Below, piece by piece: positions 1-9,860 of a stretch of DNA of 64,000 nt. Each line of letters begins with the position of its first letter. Within the stretch, counting starts at the first letter, position 1. The notes beneath the pieces are model-generated. The model made no database searches and was not told the DNA's origin. It saw only the letters and a list, made by a program, of their open reading frames with translations. This DNA comes from Cupriavidus pauculus (GTDB lineage Bacteria; Pseudomonadota; Gammaproteobacteria; Burkholderiales; Burkholderiaceae): positions 2,542,001-2,606,000 of the forward strand of contig NZ_CP044065.1 of the NCBI RefSeq assembly GCF_008693385.1, given 5' to 3'. Position numbers and translations under genes: made by a program.

Positions 1-3000
1 CGCGAGCGCGTGGGTGCTGCCGGATTGCCCATCGTCAAGCATGAGCGAAGTCCTCGCACCGCCTTCGCCATTCGCCCACATCGAGGGCAGGCCGCCCGAC
101 TGCGCGCCGCTGGCCTGCGCCCCGATCCCTGCCTGCGCGCCCGCGTTGAGCGTGAGGTAAGCACCGAGCGCCGCCGATCTGCCCGAGGTCCGTTCGGTTT
201 TCAGGTTCTCGGCGACGACGCTCTCGAGATCCCATCCGGCCAGCCGCAGATCGCGTCCCGCCGCGAGCAGGGAGGCCCGCACCGTCAAGGTCTTCGCGGC
301 GCTCGCCACGACATCGCCCGCGGCACCCATGGCAGCAGACCGGAATGACGTGACATCGACGTCGCGCGTGCGCGCATCGTGTTGCGCGACGTCGTACCCG
401 ATGTCGAGCGTCGCCGACGCGTTGCCACGCAGCGTCGCCCAGTTGTCGTCATCGCCCTTCCTGCGACCCCCGACGCTAGCGGCCCCCGTGGCGGACGCCG
501 CGGCGGACGTCGACACCATCCACCCGATGCCCATGCTCTCCGTCGCCGTCCCGATGCTGACCGCGTCGCGTGCCGCTTCGATAACGACCTTGGCCGCGCG
601 CGCATCGAGGTCGCCACCCGCTTCCACCGCGCCACCTTCGAGCCGGATGTCGCCCGTGGCATGCGCGCGCAGATTCTCGCCGGTACGCAGCGTCGATCCG
701 ATGGCGGCCGACTCCTTTATCGTGTCGCGCTGCGTGTCCCGGCCGTAGAACTTGAACCCCATCGCCCCCTCCGCGCTCGCGCTGGTGCCACCGGCGCGGA
801 CCACGGGTCGATTGCGATACACCTGCAGGATGCCGCTCTTGTCGACCGAGGCCGACGACTCGAGGCTTTCGCCGCCGGCGAGTACGAGGATGTTGGCGGC
901 GACGATCGACCCCGCACCCGCGCCCACGACCGTCGAGCCGCGCAGGTACACATCGCGCCCGGCTTCGAGATCGAGCGCGCCGCCCGCCTCGAGCGTGGCG
1001 CCAACGTTGCGGCGCGCGACACTTCCGCGGGTCGTCTTCTCGGTGCCGTAGAGCGAACCGTTGACACCGAGCCCACCGGTATCGACGTCATCCCACGTAC
1101 GAATCTGATTCTGCTGCGATACCACGCCAATCGCATCCGACGCACGCACGAACAGCGTGCCGCCCGCCTTGACCGCCGACGCGCTGAACAACGCCGAGCC
1201 ATCGGTGCGCACACGGAGGTCGCGCCCGGCCACCAGACTGCCCACGTGCTGCGTGATGGCGGCCTCCCCGCCCGTCGTCCAGGTGACCCCCGCACCGAGC
1301 TTCGGTTGCATGGTCGGGGTCGAATCCGCCTGCATCGTGACCACCGCGTCGAACAGCACGCCACGGCGCGCGCCGAGGTCGATGGCCCCCGCGGCACGCA
1401 TCGCCCCGCCGAGATTGACGATATGCCCGCCCGCGTCCAGCGAGAGCGCCTCGCCGGCCTCGATCGTGCCGATCGGCCCACGCTGCGAGAGGTAGAGCTG
1501 GGGCGTCCCGTTACCCATGACCAGCGTGCGGTTGACGATATCGCCCTGCCGCGAAAACAGCGCGACGCGACGGCCCGCGAGCACGCCCGACCGGTTCGCA
1601 ATACTGCCGACGCTGGCAACGATCAGCGCCTGATCGCCCGCGATGCGGCCGCCGTCGTTGACAAGCGCGCCCACATCCAGCTGGAGGTCACGCCCCGCGA
1701 TCGTGGCGGCGCCCGACTGCGCGCCGTCGTTGATCAGGCGCAAGCGTGCCGCGCGCACGGTATCGGCCTGAACGGTCGCCTGCATCGCGGGACGAAACTC
1801 GGACAGATAGGCGGCCTGCGCGCCGTTGTAACGGCAACCGGGATCGTATGCCGCGCCGCCGTCGCGGCAATGGGTCCACCCGTATTTTTCAATGCCGAAC
1901 AGCGGCCCGATGATCTTGCGCGTCTGCGTGGAAAGCGAGGTGTGGCGCTGCGTCTCTTCGGCAATCCCCTCGTTGTGGAACACGGCGCTGCCGTCGGCGT
2001 GCAACCCACGCAGGAGCACGGCGTTGCCGGCGCTGAGCTTGCCGCCCAGATTGTGGCCGCGCTGGAACGCCATGTTCAGCGTATCGCCGGCGTGCATCGT
2101 AGCCACGCGCGGTTGTACGCCGGGCGCGAACATCCGGGTCTCCGTCCATGTCGCGCGATAGTCCTGAAAGAAATCCCGGTTGCCGCCGCTGCCGCCATCG
2201 TCGTAGGCCTGGCCATGCGCCTCCCTGACCTCGGCGCCCCTGACCCAGACCCGCTGCGTGGCGCCTGCGGATTCATTGCGCACCACCGCGGCTTCGATAT
2301 CGATCGTTGCGCCACCTTCGAGATCGCCCTGATTGAGCAGCTCGCGCGCGCGCACGGCCAGCATGCGGCCGGCTTCGAGACGCCCCGTGTTGGCCAGTGT
2401 TTCACCCGCCTGCAACCGCAACTCGCGTCGCGCGGTGACGCGCCCGAAGACCTGGATGCCCCTGGCGGCCTCGATGTGCAGATCGTCGGCGCGGGCCGCA
2501 GCCTGCCCGCGCATGCGTACGCCCGTGCCCGCCTCGGTGGCAACGATCCGGATGCGGTCGGCATACATGCCGCCAAACAGGGTGCTGTCGATGGCGAGCT
2601 TCGGCGCGTCGCCATTGCCTGCCAGTGGATGCGCGACCGCGCGGTTCGCGCGTTCGTTTCGCATGGCCCCCGTGACGATTGCCAGATCACGCGCGCGCAC
2701 GACACCGTCGAACCGCACCGCGCGCGCAAGCAGTTCGAGCGCGCGGGAGTCGGTGGCGTCGAGACCGGCGCGCTCCACGCGGATATCGCCCTGCGTCACC
2801 TCGAACCCGCCGAGCGACCGATCGGGGTTCAGGTAGGGCACGCCCGTCGTCAGCGTGACGCTGTCCGTGTTGACGAAGCTGCAGCCCGAACACGTCACGC
2901 CATAGGGATTGGCGACGATCACGTCGGCGCGCGCGCCCAGCACCTCGGCGGCACCGGCGAGCGTGCTGCGGTTGTTGGTCACGACCTCGTTGAGGATAAG

Positions 3001-3324
3001 GCTCGCGGCCTCGGTCAGATTTGCATTGGCGGCGACCTGCCCGGCCAGCTGCGACACTTGCGGGCCGCGCGACGCCACCGTGTTGTTCAGCACGAGTCCG
3101 TTCGCGTCGATGTTGAACGCGTCGTAACGATTATGGGAAAGCCCCGCGGCATTTGGGGCGTCGATATCGACGACGGTCGCACCATTGGCGGCGCTGTGCG
3201 CGCGGGTGTGGCCGCTGGCGGCGGCAACGGAAACGGAATGGCCCGACTGCGCGCGCGCGGTCTCGGGCGCCACGGTCCAGGCCGCGGCGGCAATGCTCCA
3301 TACGATGCGATAGACGTGGTTCAT
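1..3324 (-). CDS. TpsA exoprotein (filamentous haemagglutinin/CdiA family), N-terminal part, cut by window edge
   Basis: Large secreted adhesin or contact-toxin family exoprotein, exported by the neighbouring TpsB. The frame is open from the ATG at 3324 to base 1 (1108 codons) with no stop, so the C-terminus lies outside. Residues 1-26 form an extended signal peptide (starts MNHVYRIVWS, cleavage likely after ARA). The TPS secretion domain follows, with NPYG at about 139-142 and CSGC at 145-148 close to the family NPNG/CSGC motifs. The rest is glycine/alanine-rich beta-helix repeat with many short ADDL/AGRDL-like turns. The start lies 5 nt after the tpsB stop, so translation is probably coupled. 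The B-then-A order is that of shlBA/hpmBA/cdiBA. Without the C-terminus, adhesin, haemolysin and CdiA cannot be told apart. Confidence 0.93.
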   Translation of the reverse strand, partial: MNHVYRIVWSIAAAAWTVAPETARAQSGHSVSVAAASGHTRAHSAANGATVVDIDAPNAAGLSHNRYDAFNIDANGLVLNNTVASRGPQVSQLAGQVAANANLTEAASLILNEVVTNNRSTLAGAAEVLGARADVIVANPYGVTCSGCSFVNTDSVTLTTGVPYLNPDRSLGGFEVTQGDIRVERAGLDATDSRALELLARAVRFDGVVRARDLAIVTGAMRNERANRAVAHPLAGNGDAPKLAIDSTLFGGMYADRIRIVATEAGTGVRMRGQAAARADDLHIEAARGIQVFGRVTARRELRLQAGETLANTGRLEAGRMLAVRARELLNQGDLEGGATIDIEAAVVRNESAGATQRVWVRGAEVREAHGQAYDDGGSGGNRDFFQDYRATWTETRMFAPGVQPRVATMHAGDTLNMAFQRGHNLGGKLSAGNAVLLRGLHADGSAVFHNEGIAEETQRHTSLSTQTRKIIGPLFGIEKYGWTHCRDGGAAYDPGCRYNGAQAAYLSEFRPAMQATVQADTVRAARLRLINDGAQSGAATIAGRDLQLDVGALVNDGGRIAGDQALIVASVGSIANRSGVLAGRRVALFSRQGDIVNRTLVMGNGTPQLYLSQRGPIGTIEAGEALSLDAGGHIVNLGGAMRAAGAIDLGARRGVLFDAVVTMQADSTPTMQPKLGAGVTWTTGGEAAITQHVGSLVAGRDLRVRTDGSALFSASAVKAGGTLFVRASDAIGVVSQQNQIRTWDDVDTGGLGVNGSLYGTEKTTRGSVARRNVGATLEAGGALDLEAGRDVYLRGSTVVGAGAGSIVAANILVLAGGESLESSASVDKSGILQVYRNRPVVRAGGTSASAEGAMGFKFYGRDTQRDTIKESAAIGSTLRTGENLRAHATGDIRLEGGAVEAGGDLDARAAKVVIEAARDAVSIGTATESMGIGWMVSTSAAASATGAASVGGRRKGDDDNWATLRGNASATLDIGYDVAQHDARTRDVDVTSFRSAAMGAAGDVVASAAKTLTVRASLLAAGRDLRLAGWDLESVVAENLKTERTSGRSAALGAYLTLNAGAQAGIGAQASGAQSGGLPSMWANGEGGARTSLMLDDGQSGSTHALA

Positions 3325-3329
3325 GGTGG

Positions 3330-5072
3330 TCAGAGATCGAAGGTCAGGCGCATCCCGAAGAGCAGGCCTTCACGCATGCGCGGGCTCGGCGCGCTCACCG
3401 CGCGCGAGAGTTGGGCATCGACGCTCATGCCCCGCCACGTGGCGACGACACCGAGCGCGACACCGGAGAGCGCTCCGCCCGGCACGCCGCGCGCGATGCT
3501 GCCAACGCGACCCCAGTCGAAGCCGACATAGGCACGCCCGACGAGTGGGCCGCCCGGAATGGTTTGCACGCGCCACGGGAGGCCGGCTTCGGTCCGGAGC
3601 AACAGGCCGCTGTCGCCGCTGAGCGAGTGATCGAGAAACCCGCGCACGGTGCCCGGGCCGCCAATGACGAACTGCTGGGAGCCGAAGAGGCTGCTGCGGG
3701 CAAGCTGGCCCGTCAGCCGCGCGGACACGGTTAGCGGTGCGCCGGGCACCGGCAGGACGCCTGTGCGATCGCTGTAGCCAAGCTCGTAGGTCAGCTTCGT
3801 GAACTGCGCATGCGGCAATTCACGCGAAAGCCCTGCCGGATCGCGCCGCGTGCCGAACAAGGACAGGCCATGCGCGATGCCGACGCGGCCGCCGAGCACG
3901 CCGCTGCCGATGCGCCGTGTCACGTCGGCGCCCACTTCCGCGTACGACAGATTGCGACTGGCCACGCGAAGCAGGATGTCGTCCGCCCAGGTCCGGCTCG
4001 ATTGCACCGCGAGCCGCGCGGACACGGTCACCCGGGTGCGCTGGTCGCGAAGGACGACGTGATCGACCCCGACGCCATAGGTGTTCGTGGCGCCGCTGAC
4101 CGCCAGCCGCGCGCCGCGTGGCAGCGCGAGCGTATTGACGTAATCGGTCCGGCTGACATCGAGCGCGAAAGTGCGATAGCCGAGCGGGAGTTGCGCGCGC
4201 AGCCCCGTGGCCGCCGATCGATGCGCGCCGCCGAATGGAAAGATCGACTGGCGGCGCGTGACCGAGATCTGCTCGTTCGCGCCGAGCAAGCCCTCGAACG
4301 TGGCGACGGCGGATACCGCGTTGCGGCCTGTCGCGGTCGTGCCCAGGTTGTCGTACGCGGTCAGGAGGCTCACGGGCAAGCTGGCCTCGTCCTTCACGAC
4401 CACGACCGTCTGTCCCGGCGCGGTTCCGGGCCGCAGTTCCAGTCGCGCGCGATGCGAGCGCAGGCGATTGATCTGCTCGAGTCCCTGCTCCAGATCGCGC
4501 AGGTTCAGCACGTCTCCGGGCTTTGCCGTAAATACGCCGCCGGGCCAGATCGCGCCCTCCGCGTCGTAGCGCTCGATGGTCCCGGCGACGATATCGATAT
4601 CGAGCACGCGCCCATCTGGTTCCGGGTCCGGGCCGCGCCGATCGTCGCGTAGATAGGCACGCGTCGTGATCAGGCCGCGATCGAGAAACGATTGCGTGAT
4701 CGATGCCAGCAGGGTTTCCAGTTCCGCGGCACCGAGGCAGCGGCCGGCATATCGTTCCGTGATGCGCGCCGATACGGCCGCCGGCACGAGGGACGTGTCG
4801 CCGTGCAGGGCGATCGTATCGGCAGGTCTGCAATCGCCGTCGATGTGGCGGCCGTCGGCTGGCGGCAGCAGAACCTCGCCGGCGCCGCCGGGCGGCGGCG
4901 CCTCGCCCAGCGCGCGCCGCTGCATCTCCTGCAGCTGTTCGCGCTGCTGTTGCTCCAGTACCTGGCCGTGCCGCGACAGCGCGCGCTCGCCCGGCCCGGA
5001 TGCCGCGCATGGCGGGAGCGCGCACAGGAGCGCGCAGGTCGGGATCCATCGCAGGAAGCGGGCATGAGGCAC
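3330..5072 (-). CDS. TpsB outer-membrane transporter (ShlB/FhaC/HecB family)
   Basis: Outer-membrane barrel that exports the TpsA protein encoded immediately downstream. The 580 residues match the usual TpsB length. They comprise a signal peptide (1 to about 25, ending near CAASG), a Gln/Glu-rich helix (about 38-53) of the type that plugs the pore, a ShlB-type POTRA region (about 78-165) and a C-terminal 16-strand barrel (about 215-580) ending in FDL. The Omp85-superfamily VRGF motif is present at about 475-478. The gene is first of a two-gene unit with tpsA. The 5' region is an AT-rich island with a candidate promoter. Family assignment is secure; the exact substrate is inferred from adjacency. 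Confidence 0.95.
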   Translation of the reverse strand: MPHARFLRWIPTCALLCALPPCAASGPGERALSRHGQVLEQQQREQLQEMQRRALGEAPPPGGAGEVLLPPADGRHIDGDCRPADTIALHGDTSLVPAAVSARITERYAGRCLGAAELETLLASITQSFLDRGLITTRAYLRDDRRGPDPEPDGRVLDIDIVAGTIERYDAEGAIWPGGVFTAKPGDVLNLRDLEQGLEQINRLRSHRARLELRPGTAPGQTVVVVKDEASLPVSLLTAYDNLGTTATGRNAVSAVATFEGLLGANEQISVTRRQSIFPFGGAHRSAATGLRAQLPLGYRTFALDVSRTDYVNTLALPRGARLAVSGATNTYGVGVDHVVLRDQRTRVTVSARLAVQSSRTWADDILLRVASRNLSYAEVGADVTRRIGSGVLGGRVGIAHGLSLFGTRRDPAGLSRELPHAQFTKLTYELGYSDRTGVLPVPGAPLTVSARLTGQLARSSLFGSQQFVIGGPGTVRGFLDHSLSGDSGLLLRTEAGLPWRVQTIPGGPLVGRAYVGFDWGRVGSIARGVPGGALSGVALGVVATWRGMSVDAQLSRAVSAPSPRMREGLLFGMRLTFDL

Positions 5073-5121
5073 GGTTGAGTTCCAGTCGCCGATTGGACGA
5101 TGGACTCACGGTATGCCCGCG

Positions 5122-5150
5122 TATTTATTTCCCGTTTTTTATTTTATCAA
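5122..5150 (-). promoter_or_regulatory. Candidate sigma-70 promoter for tpsBA
   Basis: On the minus strand a -35-like TTGATA (5145-5150) and a weaker -10-like TAAATA (5122-5127) are separated by 17 bp, about 50 bp before the tpsB ATG. They lie in a 100-bp stretch (5121-5220) that is only about 28% GC. A perfect 14-bp palindrome CCAATATTTATTGG lies upstream at 5162-5175 and could be an operator. The -10 is a poor match, so the call is tentative. Confidence 0.35.
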
Positions 5151-5201
5151 TCTTGATGAAACCAATATTTATTGGAACTGGAAACGTCAATGGAAATATT
5201 T

Positions 5202-5222
5202 AAAAAAACCAAAGCGGTTTTT
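5202..5222 (-). terminator. Short intrinsic terminator after the cytochrome c gene
   Basis: Read on the minus strand the stop codon runs into AAAAACC-GCTTT-GGTTTTT, a 7-bp stem with a 5-nt loop, followed by further T residues. It could also work in the other direction because the arms are A/T-flanked on both sides. Confidence 0.5.
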
Positions 5223-6114
5223 ACTTCAGGCTTCGCAGATAGCGATGCAGCGCCTCCAGATCGGTGTCGTTCATGTACGCGAACGACGCGAACGGCATCA
5301 CGCGGCTGACATCCGTGCCGTCGGGCCGCTTGCCGGTGCGCATCATGTTCACGAAACCGGCGGCATCTTCATAAGGTTTCATCGCGCGCGAATCCGCGTG
5401 CAGATTGGCCGCATCGGGCCAGTCGGGCGGCGCGCCCGGGATCTTGCCGCCCCGGAGGCTGGCGCCATGGCAGCCCATGCAGGCATTGGCCACGTAGGCG
5501 CCGTACGCGACCGTCGGCGCGGCCGCCACGGCCGACGCGGGCGGCAGCGCATGATCGATCTTCTCGGCGGCGTCCTTGACCACGCCGGCGCCATAGAGCC
5601 CGCGCACGTACCATGGCATCGTCACCTGGCCGGGCTTCGCCCCGCCGGCCGTCGGCGGCAGGCTGCGCAGATAGCCGACCAGCGCGGCGAAGTCCTCGTT
5701 GGACAGGCGGTTGTAGTCCTCGCTCGGCATGACCAGCAGCGGCCGGCCGGACGGCGCGACGCCATGGCGAATCGCCAGATCCCAGTCCTGCGGCCGGTAG
5801 TTCGCGATGGTGGGATTGGCCGAGGTCAGATCCGGCGAACGCACATAGAATCCGTTGGGTTCGTCGAACACCACCTTGCCGGCGCCGTTGGCGCCGTGGC
5901 ACTCCATACAGCCCCGCGACAGATAGAGGTACTTCCCATGCGCGAGCGAGGCCGCGTCATCGACATAGGCAACCGGTGGCAGTTCCGGCACCTTGACCGT
6001 CCGCTGCATTTTCTGGCCGCCCCAGTACCAGGTGCCGCCGACGGCGATCACCACGACCACGACGAAAGTAACCAGTGCGGCCGAGGCAATCCGGAAGAAA
6101 CGCGCGATATCCAT
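5221..6114 (-). CDS. Membrane-anchored diheme c-type cytochrome
   Basis: Electron-transfer protein facing the periplasm. Residues 10-31 form one uncleaved N-terminal membrane anchor ending in WYWGG. Two cytochrome c domains follow, with haem-attachment motifs CMECH (69-73) and CMGCH (212-216). Plausible axial methionines are M129 (VMPSEDY) and M273 (RVMPF). At 297 residues the architecture resembles diheme cytochromes that accept electrons from periplasmic dehydrogenases, but no dehydrogenase gene is adjacent, so the electron donor is unknown. It is transcribed alone, with a terminator directly after the stop, and is divergent from the GGDEF/EAL gene. Confidence 0.9.
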   Translation of the reverse strand: MDIARFFRIASAALVTFVVVVVIAVGGTWYWGGQKMQRTVKVPELPPVAYVDDAASLAHGKYLYLSRGCMECHGANGAGKVVFDEPNGFYVRSPDLTSANPTIANYRPQDWDLAIRHGVAPSGRPLLVMPSEDYNRLSNEDFAALVGYLRSLPPTAGGAKPGQVTMPWYVRGLYGAGVVKDAAEKIDHALPPASAVAAAPTVAYGAYVANACMGCHGASLRGGKIPGAPPDWPDAANLHADSRAMKPYEDAAGFVNMMRTGKRPDGTDVSRVMPFASFAYMNDTDLEALHRYLRSLK

Positions 6115-6398
6115 GGGGAGCCCTCTCTTTTCTTATGGTGCCGCCCGATTCCAGCGGGGCGGGCATTCGCGATCTGTGCGCGATGGTACAGACTTCGCGC
6201 GGGCCATCGACCCGATGTTTTTCGGCTCCGCACGCTTTGCGCGCAGGCGCCCTACCAAAATTCCGCTAAAGATGCCAGCCCCAACAAGGCACCCTCGTCC
6301 CGCCTATCTCTGGCCTCAAACAGCCGTTGGCGGCCTTACAGTGCGGTCTAGCCTCGGGATCGTGTGACCATATAAAACCCGAAAACGAACAGATCCGC

Positions 6399-9300
6399 AT
6401 GACGCCAGATTCGGCCGCCAATTCGCGCAACACGCCCAACGCGACGCACGCCCCCGCGATCGCGCCGGCGCCCCTGCCAGCCCCCGCCCTGCCGTGGCGC
6501 CCCCTGCTGCTGGCCGGCGTCGGCGCGTTCGTGCTGGCGGCGTCCGGTATCTGGCTGTCCCGGCTGCCCGGCAATGCCGCCGCGCTATGGCTGGCCAACG
6601 CGTTCGGCCTCGGCATGCTGCTGCAGCGGCCGCGCTATGAGGCACGGTGGCTGCTGGCCGCCATGTTCGCGGGCTGCCTGCTCGCCAACTGGGTGGGCGG
6701 CGATTCCGTCATCGTGGCGGTGCTGCTCTCCTGCGCTAACCTGCTGGAAATTGTCTGTTCGGTGACGTTGCTGCGGCTGATGAGCGCCCATATGGGGAAC
6801 GTGCGCTCAGGGCCGCTTGCCAGTTTCGCGCTGACGCTCGGGGTGGCCGCGACGGTCGGGCCGGCCGTGGGGGCGCTGGCGGGCGCGGCGGCGCTCGCCC
6901 AGGCGTATGGCACGCCGTTCACGCGCGTCTGGTGGACCTGGTGGAATGCGAGCGCGCTCGGCATGGTCATGCTGCTGCCGCTGATGGTATCGGTCACGCG
7001 TGCGCGCGTCAGCGCGACGTTCCAGCGCGGCCTGCTGGTGCGTCTGACGATCCTGCTGGTCATCTCGGTGGCCATCGGCGCGGTCGCGGTCCTGCAGTCG
7101 CATGACCCATTTGTCGCGATGTCGCTGCCGCTCGTGGTGGTGGCGCTGCTCAGCAACCCGTTCGCGACGGCTGTGCTGACGCTGATCTCGACCCTCGCGG
7201 CGGAGCTGTTCGCGCTGGCGTCGGGCGCGCCCGACGTGGCAATGCAAAGGCTGCCGCTCTCGGCGGCCGCGATCATGGTATTTCCGGTCTGCATCGCGCT
7301 GATGACCGAACAGAACCGCGCCGGCCGCGCGCATCTGCGCAACAGCGAGCGCCGCTTCCGGCAGGCCATGGAACACTCGGCCATCGGCATGGCGCTGGTC
7401 GGCCTCGACGGACGCTGGCAGATGGTCAACCGCGCGCTGACCGACCTGCTCGGATACAGCCCCGACGAATTCCGCGGCCGCCCGTTCCAGCTCATGACCC
7501 ATCCGGACGACCTCGCCGCGGACCTGCGGCAGGTGGAACGGCTGCTGGCCGGCGAGATCGATTCGTACCGCATGGAGAAACGCTACCGCCACAAGGAAGG
7601 GCACTACCTGTGGGCGCTGCTCGCGGTATCGCTCGTGCGCGACGAGATCACCGGCGAACCCGTCCACTTCATCTCGCAGGTGGAAGACATCAACAGCCGT
7701 CGCCTGGCCCAGGAGCAGATGGAACAGCTGTCGCGCCGCACGCAGCTTGCCGTGGAAGCGGGTGGCGTGGGGATCTGGGAATGGGATTTCACGAACGCGT
7801 CCATCACGTGGGATGCGCGGATGCACGCGCTGCACGGCACCACGCCGGAGCTCGGCACGCCGACGCTGGCCGAGTGGATCGCGATGCTGCACCCCGAGGA
7901 CGTGAGCCGCGTGAGCAGCGAGATGCGCCAGGCCATCCGCGGCCTGCAGCGCTTCGATACCGAGTACCGCATCGTGCGGCCGACCGGAGAGATCCGCCAC
8001 GTGCGCGCGATGGCGATGGTGTCGCGGCAGGAGGACGTGCGCGCCGGCGATCGCGACAGCGGCATGACGCGCGCGCTCGTCGGCACCAACTGGGACACCA
8101 CGGAACAGCGCCGGCTGACCTCGGCGCTGTTCGAGGAAAAGGAGCGGCTGCAGATCACGCTGCGCTCCATCGGCGACGCGGTAATCTGTACCGATGCCGC
8201 GATGCGCGTGACGTTCCTGAACCCGATCGCCGAGCAGCTGACCGGCTGGAGCATGGACGCCGCGATGGGCCAGCCGCTCGAGCAGGTGTTCCGCATCGTC
8301 GATGAACTGACCGGCGAGGTGATTCCGAGCCCGGTCGAGCAATGCCTGCAATCGCTGCGCCCCGCCTACCTGCAGGAGGGCGCCGTGCTGCAGAGCCTGA
8401 CCGGCGAGCGCCACGACGTGCAGGACTCCGCCGCGCCGGTGCTCACCGGCAATGGCGACGTGCTCGGCGCGGTGCTCGTGTTCCAGGACATCACGAGCTC
8501 GCGCGCGCTGCAGCGCGAACTCGCACATTCGGCCACGCACGATGCGCTGACGGGCCTGCCCAACCGCGCGTGGTTCGAGAAGAAGCTGCGCGAGGCCTGC
8601 GAATCGGCGCGCCAGCACGGCCATCGCAGCGCGCTGTGCTTTATCGACCTGGACCGCTTCAAGATCGTCAACGACACGGCCGGACACGGCGCCGGCGACG
8701 TGCTGCTGCGCGAACTCGGCTACGTGATCCGCCACCATGTGCGCCCCGACGACCTGCTCGCGCGCCTCGGCGGCGACGAATTCGCGCTGCTGCTCAAGGA
8801 CTGCACCGTCGATCAGGCCGACCATGTGTGCCAGAAGGTCATCGATGCGATTCGCGGCCGCCGCTTTCCGTGGGACGGCCGCGTCTACGACGTGGGCGCC
8901 AGCATCGGCATCGCGGCCATCGACAGCGAAGTGCCGCCGGTCGGCGAACTGATGAGCCGCGCCGACGTGGCCTGCTACGCGGCAAAGGCCGCGGGCCGCA
9001 ACCGCGTATCGGTCTACCGCCGCGACGAAAGCGACGCGCGCCGCCACCACCGCGAACTCGAAGTCGCGGCGGGCATCCACTCCGCGCTCGAGGCCAACCG
9101 CTTCCGCCTGTATGCGCAGGAGATTCGCGCGCTGCGGCCCGAGTCGGACCCCGCCTGCCATATCGAGATCCTCGTGCGGATGGTCGACGAGAACGGCACG
9201 CTGATCATGCCCGGCGCGTTCATCCCGGCCGCCGAGCGTTACGACCTGATGGGCCATATCGACCGCTGGGTCATCCGCAACGTGCTGCACGACTTCGGCC

Positions 9301-9845
9301 CGCGCCTCGCGGCGATTCCCGGGTTGTCGGTATCGATCAACCTGTCGGCCAACTCGCTCGGCGAACCGTTCCTCCTGCCCTTCCTGCACGCCGCGCTCGA
9401 CGAATCCGTGCTGCCGGCCCGGCGCATCCGGCTGGAGATTACCGAGACCGCGCTGATCAACAACATGTCCGCCGCCAACCGCCTGGTCGCCGAGATGCGC
9501 CGGGCAGGCTGCACGGTCGCGCTCGACGACTTCGGGGCCGGGCTGTCCTCGTTCTCTTACCTGAAGCAGTTTCCGGTCGATTACCTGAAGATCGACGGCA
9601 GCTTTATCCGCAACCTCGCCGACAACGTCGTGGACCGCGAGATCGTGAGCTCGATCAACGATATCGGCCATCGCCTCGGCGTGCGCACGGTGGCGGAGTC
9701 CGTCGAGGACGAACAGACCCTGCATACGCTGCGCGCGATCGGCGTGGACTATGCGCAGGGCTATGTGATCGGCCGCCCGATGCCGCTCGAGAGCTTTATC
9801 GCCGGCGCCACGCACCAGGCGGCGGAAACGCCGCCCGCGCCCTGA
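6399..9845 (+). CDS. MASE1-PAS-PAS-PAS-GGDEF-EAL cyclic-di-GMP enzyme
   Basis: Membrane sensor that makes and/or degrades cyclic di-GMP. From the chosen ATG it has 1148 residues: a MASE1 membrane sensor (about 25-310, roughly eight segments), three PAS/PAC modules (about 324-440, 455-570, 590-700), GGDEF (about 715-875) and EAL (about 895-1140). The GGDEF motif is intact (791-795), with an RxxD inhibitory site (RPDD) five residues before it. The EAL domain keeps ExLxR as EILVR (from 923) and DDFGAG (from 1043), so both activities look possible. The frame is also open from a TTG at 6327, but those first 24 residues are unlike MASE1 starts, so the ATG is preferred. No clear Shine-Dalgarno sequence is visible. 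Confidence 0.93.
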   Translation: MTPDSAANSRNTPNATHAPAIAPAPLPAPALPWRPLLLAGVGAFVLAASGIWLSRLPGNAAALWLANAFGLGMLLQRPRYEARWLLAAMFAGCLLANWVGGDSVIVAVLLSCANLLEIVCSVTLLRLMSAHMGNVRSGPLASFALTLGVAATVGPAVGALAGAAALAQAYGTPFTRVWWTWWNASALGMVMLLPLMVSVTRARVSATFQRGLLVRLTILLVISVAIGAVAVLQSHDPFVAMSLPLVVVALLSNPFATAVLTLISTLAAELFALASGAPDVAMQRLPLSAAAIMVFPVCIALMTEQNRAGRAHLRNSERRFRQAMEHSAIGMALVGLDGRWQMVNRALTDLLGYSPDEFRGRPFQLMTHPDDLAADLRQVERLLAGEIDSYRMEKRYRHKEGHYLWALLAVSLVRDEITGEPVHFISQVEDINSRRLAQEQMEQLSRRTQLAVEAGGVGIWEWDFTNASITWDARMHALHGTTPELGTPTLAEWIAMLHPEDVSRVSSEMRQAIRGLQRFDTEYRIVRPTGEIRHVRAMAMVSRQEDVRAGDRDSGMTRALVGTNWDTTEQRRLTSALFEEKERLQITLRSIGDAVICTDAAMRVTFLNPIAEQLTGWSMDAAMGQPLEQVFRIVDELTGEVIPSPVEQCLQSLRPAYLQEGAVLQSLTGERHDVQDSAAPVLTGNGDVLGAVLVFQDITSSRALQRELAHSATHDALTGLPNRAWFEKKLREACESARQHGHRSALCFIDLDRFKIVNDTAGHGAGDVLLRELGYVIRHHVRPDDLLARLGGDEFALLLKDCTVDQADHVCQKVIDAIRGRRFPWDGRVYDVGASIGIAAIDSEVPPVGELMSRADVACYAAKAAGRNRVSVYRRDESDARRHHRELEVAAGIHSALEANRFRLYAQEIRALRPESDPACHIEILVRMVDENGTLIMPGAFIPAAERYDLMGHIDRWVIRNVLHDFGPRLAAIPGLSVSINLSANSLGEPFLLPFLHAALDESVLPARRIRLEITETALINNMSAANRLVAEMRRAGCTVALDDFGAGLSSFSYLKQFPVDYLKIDGSFIRNLADNVVDREIVSSINDIGHRLGVRTVAESVEDEQTLHTLRAIGVDYAQGYVIGRPMPLESFIAGATHQAAETPPAP

Positions 9846-9860
9846 CCCCTTCCTGAAGTC

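Noticed and set aside
379..3531. Plus-strand open frame of 1050 codons
   Set aside because: Antisense to tpsA in the same codon register; Arg/Ala-rich translation with no domain features. The minus strand shows the ESPR-like signal and TPS motifs.
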